From positions 1 to 64,000 of the forward strand of contig DVGT01000044.1 in NCBI GenBank assembly GCA_018712555.1: a stretch of 64,000 bases of DNA. Direction: 5' to 3'. The position numbers and the translations under genes are program-made. Within the stretch, counting starts at the first letter, position 1. Every line of letters begins with the position of its first letter. The notes under the pieces were generated by a model, which saw only the letters and a list, made by a program, of their open reading frames with translations, did no database searches and was not told the origin of the DNA. Shown one piece after another: positions 58,134 to 64,000 of this stretch. This DNA comes from Faecimorpha stercoravium (GTDB lineage Bacteria > Bacillota > Clostridia > Lachnospirales > Bianqueaceae).

Positions 58134-60074
58134 ATGGCATTTACAGTAGAGAGACCGGACGGAAAAAGTCCTTATACCGGAATGGGACGGGAACAATGGT
58201 TCGATGCCTGCAGATACTATCTGAAAGGTGTTTTTCAATATATTCCCGATAGGGAGTCTCCGGTCCTTGTGAAGAGAAATGAGTGGGATAAGACATATCC
58301 CAATGCTCGTACTCCCGAATGGAAAAAGGCAGCGGAGCGCTTCGAGGGCTTGGCCAGGACATTTCTCATGGCAGCTCCACTGATCAAAGCGTATCCTGAG
58401 GAAGAAATCGAAGGGATCTGCCTGCGGGAATATTATAGGAAGCAAATCGCGGAAGGCTGTGATCCCCAAAGCTCGTTGTATCTGCTTTCGTATGAGGATC
58501 TCCGCAAACAACAGGCAGAGGGGACTTTTCAGCACACGGTAGAATGCGCGGCCCTGGTCATGGGACTCTGGATTTGTGAGGAAACCCTGTGGAATACCTA
58601 TACACAGCAGGAAAAGGATAGGATCTCCCACTATCTGCAGTCTTTTGCCTATGGAGATACAGAACCCCATAACTGGCGATTGTTTAACATGTTGATGTTG
58701 GCGTTCTTACATCGCGAGGGGTATGCGATCGACGAAACGTTCATGCGGAGGCATGCACGGGCCATTGCCTCTTTTTATGCCGGGGATGGATGGTATCGAG
58801 ATGGCCATGCCTTTGATTATTACAGTGCGTGGGCCTTTCAGACGTATCTGCCCCTATGGAATCTCTGGTACGGATATGAGAAAGAACCGGAGTTGGCGCA
58901 ACGATTTGAGGAACATTCCTGCGAGCTCATGAAGAGTTATCCGCTTTTCTTTGATCGGGACGGAAAAATGAAGATGTGGGGCAGAAGCAATATATATAGA
59001 AATGCATCCACATCCTGCGTGGCGGCGCATTTCTTCCTGAAAAAAACGAATCTGGATCCCGGCTGGGCGAGGAGAATCTGCTCGGGGGCATTGCTGCAGT
59101 TTATTACCCGAGACGATGTATTTTGTCATGGCGTGCCCAGCCTGGGATTTTATGGACAGTTTCTTCCCATGGTACAGGAGTATTCCTGTGCAGAAAGTCC
59201 TTTCTGGATCAGTAAGGCCATGCTCTGTCTCGCACTGCCTGCGGATCATCCCTTCTGGACTGCGGAGGAAAATGAGGGAAGCTGGGGCGAGCAAGGGCAT
59301 CAGACATTGTTTCTGGACGGGCCGGGTATGGCAGTGAGCTGCCATACTTCCAATGGCGCTTCACTGCTTAGAACCGGAAAGGTGATGAGAGAGAAAGCGG
59401 ATATGGGCGGTATGATGGGGTATAGCCGTCTTTGTTTCGGCGCGGCTCACCCCTGGGATGCCTTCTTAGGACAGGGACAGGAGAGCCAGATGTATGTACT
59501 GGCGCCGCAGCAATACGGAAATCTCCTGTTGTATGCCGGGCATCGGGAAGATGTGCTGTATCGCCGCGTCTACTTTGACTTTACAACAAGCATGAAAAAC
59601 AGCAATTGTATAGATCTGGCGGACATTGCCACAGAGTATGGTATTTTGCGAGTGGATCGGATTCGTCGGCAGTCGGCTCTCTCCCTGGGGGGATGGAGTC
59701 TCGCGGGAAGAGAGGTTCAGATGGAGGAACGCAGGAAGGGGCAGGCGAAAGCACTGATTCTCACGTCTGGAGAGCGGTCGGTTGCGATGACAGTTTTCAG
59801 AGGATTTGAGGAGCTTTTGGTCGAAGAGCGCATGGAAACCAGCGCATATGGCGGCAGAAGCTTCTTGCCGTATGCCAAGCATACGGGACAAGAATATACG
59901 CTGATCAGTCTGAGTCAGTATAGAGAGGATGGAGAAGACTGGACGGAAGAGGAGCTTTTTCCTGTGAAAGAGATTTGCGGATTGGAAGACCTGGGACCGG
60001 TTGAGATGGTACTGCAGGATCACCGGCGGATTCTGGTTGACCATAGTGAAATAGAAGGCAGAATGATGTTATAA
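58134..60074 (+). CDS. DUF2264 family protein (probable glycan-active enzyme)
   Basis: 646 residues, full length. Recognised by the start REQWFDACRYYLKGVFQYIP and by Trp/Tyr/His-rich stretches such as EPHNWRLFNMLMLAFLH and DGWYRDGHAFDYYSAWAFQT. The N-terminal two thirds are predicted helical, an (alpha/alpha) toroid like many polysaccharide lyases and glycoside hydrolases; the rest is beta-rich. No signal peptide, so it acts in the cytoplasm, perhaps on an imported oligosaccharide. The activity is not established. Confidence 0.85.
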   Translation: MAFTVERPDGKSPYTGMGREQWFDACRYYLKGVFQYIPDRESPVLVKRNEWDKTYPNARTPEWKKAAERFEGLARTFLMAAPLIKAYPEEEIEGICLREYYRKQIAEGCDPQSSLYLLSYEDLRKQQAEGTFQHTVECAALVMGLWICEETLWNTYTQQEKDRISHYLQSFAYGDTEPHNWRLFNMLMLAFLHREGYAIDETFMRRHARAIASFYAGDGWYRDGHAFDYYSAWAFQTYLPLWNLWYGYEKEPELAQRFEEHSCELMKSYPLFFDRDGKMKMWGRSNIYRNASTSCVAAHFFLKKTNLDPGWARRICSGALLQFITRDDVFCHGVPSLGFYGQFLPMVQEYSCAESPFWISKAMLCLALPADHPFWTAEENEGSWGEQGHQTLFLDGPGMAVSCHTSNGASLLRTGKVMREKADMGGMMGYSRLCFGAAHPWDAFLGQGQESQMYVLAPQQYGNLLLYAGHREDVLYRRVYFDFTTSMKNSNCIDLADIATEYGILRVDRIRRQSALSLGGWSLAGREVQMEERRKGQAKALILTSGERSVAMTVFRGFEELLVEERMETSAYGGRSFLPYAKHTGQEYTLISLSQYREDGEDWTEEELFPVKEICGLEDLGPVEMVLQDHRRILVDHSEIEGRMML

Positions 60075-60091
60075 ACTTTTTCAAAAAAGGC

Positions 60092-60120
60092 TTGACAAAG
60101 CTGATATCATCCTGTATAAT
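60092..60120 (+). promoter_or_regulatory. SigA promoter of ylxM-ffh-rpsP
   Basis: TTGACA (60092-60097), 17 bases, TATAAT (60115-60120): full consensus. A perfect 13-bp palindrome begins inside the -10 (see 60119-60158). Confidence 0.88.
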
Positions 60121-60158
60121 CATCGGCTGTAGAGTAAAATTACTTTACAGCCGATGAT
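60119..60158 (+). promoter_or_regulatory. Perfect 13-bp inverted repeat at the ylxM promoter
   Basis: ATCATCGGCTGTA (60119-60131) and TACAGCCGATGAT (60146-60158) are exact complements 14 bases apart. Because the left arm starts in the -10, only its last bases would be transcribed, so it could be a DNA operator rather than an RNA hairpin. Confidence 0.7.
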
Positions 60159-60173
60159 TGCGAGGGATGTCAG

Positions 60174-60566
60174 TTGAAGCAGGTCTATGAGATTTCGTTA
60201 TTATATGATTTTTATGGAGAGCTGTTGACCCCACCTCAGCAAGAGATTATTCGGATGTACTATTTTGAAGATCTGTCTTTGGGAGAGATCAGTGAAGCCA
60301 GAGGAGCGAGCCGATCCGCGGCGTATGATTTGATTCGCCGCAGTGTGGAAAAGCTGCAAAGTTATGAAGAACGTCTGCACTGGATCCAGTGGTTTCAGAG
60401 GGAGCAGGCGGGCATCGAACGGATTCGCACTCTGGTAGAACAGGCCAGGGCGCAGGTGGATCATCCTGAAGCCATGAAAATAGTGTTGGACCAGATGGAT
60501 CAACAGACCAGGGAGTTGGGTCTGCCAGTGGGTGAAAGCGGAAGGGAGGTTCCGGATGGCGTTTGA
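60174..60566 (+). CDS. ylxM: YlxM family SRP-associated DNA-binding-like protein
   Basis: 130 residues from a TTG preceded by GAGGGATGTCAG. A sigma-70 region 4-like HTH (LTPPQQEIIRMYYFEDLSLG, then SRSAAYDLIRRSVEKL) is the YlxM family signature. The family is encoded just before ffh in Firmicutes and is thought to modulate SRP. Its end overlaps ffh by 11 bases. Confidence 0.92.
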   Translation: MKQVYEISLLYDFYGELLTPPQQEIIRMYYFEDLSLGEISEARGASRSAAYDLIRRSVEKLQSYEERLHWIQWFQREQAGIERIRTLVEQARAQVDHPEAMKIVLDQMDQQTRELGLPVGESGREVPDGV

Positions 60567-61902
60567 AAGTCTCAGCGATAAGCTGCAGAATGTTTTTAAG
60601 AAGCTGCGAGGCAAGGGAGTTCTGACAGAGAAGGACATCAAAGAGGCTCTGCGCGAAGTCAAATTGGCTTTGCTGGAGGCGGATGTGAACTTCAAGGTCG
60701 TGAAGGACTTTATTAAGAGTGTACAGGAACGCGCCGTGGGGCAAGAAGTCATGGGCAGCCTGACACCGGGACAGCAGGTCATCAAGATCGTTCATGAGGA
60801 GATGATTGCTCTCCTTGGCGGAGAAGAGAACACCACGATCCAGTACAGCAGCAAGCCTCCTACCGTGATCATGCTGCTGGGCCTTCAGGGGGCAGGTAAG
60901 ACGACGATGGCCGCTAAGCTGGCAGGATATCTGAAGAAGCAGGGAAAGCGGCCAATGTTGGTGGCCTGTGATGTGTATCGTCCGGCGGCGGTGAAGCAGC
61001 TGCAGATTGTGGGCCAACAGGTAGATGTTCCGGTCTTTGAAATGGGGACAGATACCAATCCGGTAGAGATCGCAAGACAGGGTGTAGCACAGGCTGTACG
61101 CAACGACTGCGGGATTGTGATTCTGGATACGGCAGGTCGGCTGCATATTGATGAGCAGCTGATGGAAGAGTTGAAAAGCATTCGGCAGGAGACGCAGCCA
61201 ACAGAATTGCTGCTGGTGGTGGATGCCATGACCGGTCAGGACGCGGTGAATGTATCGAAGCAATTTGATGAAGCCCTCGATATCACAGGTGTGATCCTTA
61301 CAAAGCTGGATGGCGATACCCGAGGCGGTGCAGCGATCTCCATTCGTGCGGTCACAGGAAAGCCCATCAAGTTTGCGGGCGTAGGAGAAAAAGTGACCGA
61401 TATTGAAGCATTTCATCCGGATCGGATGGCTTCCCGGATTCTGGGCATGGGAGATGTGCTGAGCATCATCGAAAAGGCGCAGGAAGCGATTGACGAGCAG
61501 GCGGCGCAGCAGATGACGGAGCGGATGATGGCCAATGACTTCAATTTGGAAGATTATCTGGAACAGATGAAGCAGGTCAAAAAGATGGGATCCATGCAGG
61601 AACTGCTGCAGATGATTCCAGGGCTCGGAGGCAAGATCAAAGAGGACGATATCGACGAGAGTGTCTTAGGGCGAGTGGAAGCCATGATTTATTCCATGAC
61701 GCCCCAGGAGAGACGCAATCCATCTATTTTAAATGCATCCAGAAAGCGCCGTATTGTGAAGGGCGCGGGTGTCAGCATTCAGGAATTGAACCGAATGCTG
61801 AAGCAGTTTGAACAGGGGAAGGCGATGATGAAACAATTCGCCGGAGCCGCAAAGGGCAAGAAGAGAGGACTTTTTGGAAAGCTTCCTTTTTCCTTGCGAT
61901 GA
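60556..61902 (+). CDS. ffh: Signal recognition particle protein Ffh
   Basis: 448 residues from the ATG at 60556, which follows GGAAGGGAGGTTCCGG. An N-terminal helical domain, then the GTPase: GLQGAGKTTMAAKLAGYL, DTAGRLHID and TKLDGDTRGGAA. The C-terminal M domain is Met-rich (MTERMMANDF, MKQVKKMGSMQELLQMIPG) and binds signal peptides and SRP RNA. It targets membrane proteins during translation. Confidence 0.97.
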   Translation: MAFESLSDKLQNVFKKLRGKGVLTEKDIKEALREVKLALLEADVNFKVVKDFIKSVQERAVGQEVMGSLTPGQQVIKIVHEEMIALLGGEENTTIQYSSKPPTVIMLLGLQGAGKTTMAAKLAGYLKKQGKRPMLVACDVYRPAAVKQLQIVGQQVDVPVFEMGTDTNPVEIARQGVAQAVRNDCGIVILDTAGRLHIDEQLMEELKSIRQETQPTELLLVVDAMTGQDAVNVSKQFDEALDITGVILTKLDGDTRGGAAISIRAVTGKPIKFAGVGEKVTDIEAFHPDRMASRILGMGDVLSIIEKAQEAIDEQAAQQMTERMMANDFNLEDYLEQMKQVKKMGSMQELLQMIPGLGGKIKEDDIDESVLGRVEAMIYSMTPQERRNPSILNASRKRRIVKGAGVSIQELNRMLKQFEQGKAMMKQFAGAAKGKKRGLFGKLPFSLR

Positions 61903-61972
61903 TGAATGGTGAATCCTCCGCCTTTTCAGGATGGAGTTTCATAAGCCTAAAGATAGAAGTGAGGTGAATATC

Positions 61973-62212
61973 ATGGTTAAAATCAGATTGAGAAGAATGG
62001 GCGCTAAGGGTGTGCCGTTCTACCGTGTAGTAGTTGCAGACGAGCGTTCTCCGAGAAATGGTCGTTTTATCGAGGAGCTGGGATATTATGATCCGACAAA
62101 GGAACCCAGCGTGGTAAAGATCAACGTGGAGCAGGCGAAGAAGTGGTTGTCTCAAGGCGCACAGCCGACTGAAACGGTGCAGAAGCTTCTGAAGATCGCC
62201 GGAGTTCAGTAA
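61973..62212 (+). CDS. rpsP: 30S ribosomal protein S16
   Basis: 79 residues from the ATG at 61973, which follows AGTGAGGTGAATATC. The family start VKIRLRRMGAKGVPFYRVVV and the motif ELGYYDP are clear. Confidence 0.97.
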   Translation: MVKIRLRRMGAKGVPFYRVVVADERSPRNGRFIEELGYYDPTKEPSVVKINVEQAKKWLSQGAQPTETVQKLLKIAGVQ

Positions 62213-62223
62213 GGAGGTACGTC

Positions 62224-62451
62224 GTGAAAGATTTGGTGGAGATGATCGCGAAGGCATTAGTGGAGAATCCGGACCAGGTTGTGGTGACGGAGTCTCGCAA
62301 GGAAAATGCGCTGCATCTGGAACTTCGTGTAGCCGAGTCCGATATGGGCAAGGTCATCGGGAAGCAAGGCCGCATCGCAAGAGCCATTCGTACCGTTGTT
62401 AAGGCAGCAGGCATGAAGACGGACGAGAAAGTCATTATCGATATTGTATAA
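62224..62451 (+). CDS. khpA: KH-domain RNA-binding protein KhpA
   Basis: 75 residues from a GTG preceded by AAGGAGGTACGTC. A single KH domain with the GxxG loop in VIGKQGRIARAIR. KhpA (YlqC) binds RNA with KhpB and affects cell division in streptococci. It sits between rpsP and rimM as in most Firmicutes. Confidence 0.95.
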   Translation: MKDLVEMIAKALVENPDQVVVTESRKENALHLELRVAESDMGKVIGKQGRIARAIRTVVKAAGMKTDEKVIIDIV

Positions 62452-62459
62452 GGCCTGAC

Positions 62460-62501
62460 GCCTCAGAAGGAGCATTGTTTCCGATCTGAGGCTTTTGTCT
62501 T
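62460..62501 (+). terminator. Intra-operon terminator between khpA and rimM
   Basis: GCCTCAGA (62460-62467) and TCTGAGGC (62485-62492) pair perfectly, followed by TTTTGTCTT. It probably reduces rather than stops expression of rimM-trmD. Confidence 0.65.
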
Positions 62502-62533
62502 CTAATAGGAGATGGGGCGGGAAGGAGATTAGA

Positions 62534-63055
62534 ATGGAAGCGTATTTTCGAATCGGTGTGATCACCAGTGCCCATGGCATTCGAGGCGGCGTGAAAGTGT
62601 TTCCGGTGACAGAAGATCCGGAACGTTTCCGCAAGTTGGATAAGGTATTGTATAGCCTTCCCGGCCAGGATGGGATTCAGGGCAGTTTTGAGGTGAAACG
62701 TGTAGCGTTTCAGAAGCAGATGGTACTCTTGGAGTTCGAAGGGATTACGGATCGGAATACCGCGGAGACCCTGAAAGGACGCCAGCTTTGGGTAAGCCGC
62801 GAAGAGGCGTTGCCTTTAGGAGAACGGGAATATTATCTAGCCGATGTGATGGGGATGCGGGTTGTGACCGATGATGGAGAAGAGTTGGGAACGGTGACAG
62901 ACATTCTGGAGACGGGGAGTAACGAGGTGTTCCAGGTGGAGAAAGAGCAGGGGAAACCACTTTTGATACCATCGATCCCGGACTGTGTGGTAGACATGGA
63001 TTTTGAACAAAATTTGCTGACTGTGCATCTGCTGCCGGGATTGAGGGAAATATAA
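62534..63055 (+). CDS. rimM: Ribosome maturation factor RimM
   Basis: 173 residues from the ATG at 62534, which follows GGGAAGGAGATTAGA. The N-terminal domain has GVITSAHGIRGGVKVFP and the C-terminal PRC-barrel has EVFQVEKEQGKPLLIPSIP. It assists 16S rRNA processing through S19. It is two bases from trmD. Confidence 0.96.
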   Translation: MEAYFRIGVITSAHGIRGGVKVFPVTEDPERFRKLDKVLYSLPGQDGIQGSFEVKRVAFQKQMVLLEFEGITDRNTAETLKGRQLWVSREEALPLGEREYYLADVMGMRVVTDDGEELGTVTDILETGSNEVFQVEKEQGKPLLIPSIPDCVVDMDFEQNLLTVHLLPGLREI

Positions 63056-63056
63056 G

Positions 63057-63812
63057 ATGGAATTCTATGTGATGACGCTGTTTCCCCAGATGATCCAGCA
63101 GGCGGTTTCCTTCAGCATTCTGGATCGAGCGCAGAAACAGGGGCGAATCGGAGTACATGGAGTCGATATACGAGAGTACACACAGGATAAGCATCGGCAT
63201 GTGGATGATGCGCCCTATGGCGGTGGGGCCGGCATGGTGATGCAGGCGCCTCCGGTGTATGAAGCGTATGCGGATATCTGCAAAACCGTAGGCACAAGAC
63301 CCCGGGTGGCCTACATGACGCCGACGGGAACCCCGTTTACACAGAAGAAGGCGAAGGAGTTGGCGAAAGAAGAGGCACTGGTACTTTTATGCGGTCACTA
63401 TGAAGGAATCGATCAGCGGGTGATCGACGAGATCGTTACGGATCCGATCTCCATTGGAGACTATGTTCTTACAGGCGGGGAATTGCCGGCGTTGGTAGTG
63501 ATAGACGCGGTGGCCCGTATGGTAGAAGGGGTTTTGGGCAATGAAGAATCTGCCGGGGAGGAATCTTTCTCAGGCATGCTTCTGGAATATCCTCAATATA
63601 CACGGCCTGCCACCTTTCATGAGCAGGATGTGCCTGCGGTACTCATGGAGGGAAATCATGAGGCGATCCGCAGGTGGCGTTTGGAACGTTCGATGGAAAT
63701 CACGATGAGAAACCGCCCGGATCTGCTGATTCCAGAGAAGATGAGTCGGGAAGAACGCGGAATCTATGAACGATTGCGGGAAAAGTTTTTAGAAAAAAGT
63801 CTTGCCAGATAG
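63057..63812 (+). CDS. trmD: tRNA (guanine-N1)-methyltransferase TrmD
   Basis: 251 residues. It methylates G37 of tRNAs with SAM. The knotted SPOUT fold motifs are VDDAPYGGGAGMVM, LLCGHYEGIDQRV and ISIGDYVLTGGELPALV. Normal length. Confidence 0.97.
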   Translation: MEFYVMTLFPQMIQQAVSFSILDRAQKQGRIGVHGVDIREYTQDKHRHVDDAPYGGGAGMVMQAPPVYEAYADICKTVGTRPRVAYMTPTGTPFTQKKAKELAKEEALVLLCGHYEGIDQRVIDEIVTDPISIGDYVLTGGELPALVVIDAVARMVEGVLGNEESAGEESFSGMLLEYPQYTRPATFHEQDVPAVLMEGNHEAIRRWRLERSMEITMRNRPDLLIPEKMSREERGIYERLREKFLEKSLAR

Positions 63813-63830
63813 ATAGGTTTATGGTATAAT
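63802..63830 (+). promoter_or_regulatory. Promoter of rplS
   Basis: TTGCCA (63802-63807), 17 bases, TATAAT (63825-63830), just inside and after the end of trmD. Confidence 0.75.
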
Positions 63831-63837
63831 TCGTTTG

Positions 63838-63978
63838 TTACAGTCTGCCAGTATAGCTGGCAGTCGGCGTCCTTCTGCGGGAGGCGCCTCAATCACTACG
63901 GCCGCTCCGCTGTTGCGATAAGCGTATCCTTGGGAGATAGGCTTGCATTAAGAGTTGCTATGAAAAGGAAGGAGTTTG
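63838..63978 (+). promoter_or_regulatory. L19 ribosomal protein leader (autoregulatory)
   Basis: About 140 bases of structured leader precede rplS. CTGCCAG/CTGGCAG forms one hairpin (around 63843-63863), and GGCGTCC...GGAGGCGCC another. Firmicutes carry an L19 leader at this position that L19 is thought to bind; assignment rests on position and structure. Confidence 0.6.
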
Positions 63979-63982
63979 CTTC

Positions 63983-64000
63983 ATGAATCAAGACATTATT
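63983..64000 (+). CDS. rplS: 50S ribosomal protein L19 (first six codons; gene continues outside)
   Basis: ATG at 63983 follows AAGGAAGGAGTTTGCTTC, and the start MNQDII is typical of L19. The operon order (after trmD) confirms it. The window ends after six codons. Confidence 0.85.

Noticed and set aside
60289..61416. 375-codon minus-strand frame
   Set aside because: Antisense shadow of ylxM and ffh.

Overview
The window comes from a spore-forming, low-to-mid GC Firmicute of the class Clostridia, most like a Lachnospiraceae-type gut anaerobe. The evidence is a complete spoIIIAA-AH operon, spoIVB next to spo0A, the order nusB-xseA-xseB-ispA-dxs-tlyA-nadK-argR-recN, 6S RNA, a ylxM-ffh-rpsP-khpA-rimM-trmD-rplS operon, and strong AGGAGG ribosome binding sites throughout. 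No phage, plasmid replication or transposase gene was found.

Layout. 1-2.0 kb: the 3' end of a PD-(D/E)XK-type nuclease gene, then a 1.1 kb non-coding tandem array built on the palindrome GTATAC. 2.0-4.3 kb (minus): two adjacent membrane proteins, each ending in a LuxR-type helix-turn-helix. 4.5-11.1 kb: an operon of eukaryote-like Ser/Thr signalling parts (zinc ribbon-FHA, PP2C phosphatase, membrane trypsin-like protease-FHA, membrane protein kinase with a large external repeat region, two small unknown proteins). 11.2-13.8 kb: yqeG-like phosphatase, aroE, aroK, efp. 13.9-30.5 kb: spoIIIA operon, asp23-nusB-xseAB-ispA-dxs-tlyA-nadK-argR-recN-spoIVB, then spo0A. 30.5-37.0 kb: 6S RNA, tRNA-Ala, a metallo-beta-lactamase-fold hydrolase, an FAD protein, a large inverted-repeat element, a DUF1846 protein, a CNNM/HlyC-type membrane protein and two tRNA-Ser genes. 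37.1-42.7 kb: an eis acetyltransferase remnant, uxuA, and a three-gene ABC-2 exporter behind a regulatory-looking leader.

42.7-50.8 kb is the most interesting part. It is a tightly overlapped operon of an AgrA/AgrC-like two-component pair (LytTR regulator, GHKL kinase), a PqqD-like peptide-binding protein, a radical SAM/SPASM enzyme, a 133-residue aromatic-rich candidate precursor whose start lies inside the radical SAM gene, an HprK-like kinase and an ABC exporter. A converging nucleotidyltransferase-like gene follows. This reads as a self-regulated RiPP (ribosomally made, modified peptide) system that combines radical SAM chemistry with the kinase/nucleotidyltransferase tailoring pair better known from lasso-peptide clusters, but without a lasso cyclase or leader protease.

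50.9-55.4 kb: two Wzz/BY-type tyrosine kinase fusion proteins flanked by two membrane-anchored Ig-like proteins, with no glycosyltransferase nearby. 55.7-60.1 kb: an amidohydrolase, an FGGY sugar kinase and a DUF2264 protein, probably a carbohydrate catabolic set. 60.1-64.0 kb: the SRP/ribosome operon, ending in the L19 leader and the first codons of rplS.

Functions are inferred by reading motifs; no database search was run. Start codons were adjusted by hand from ribosome binding sites.
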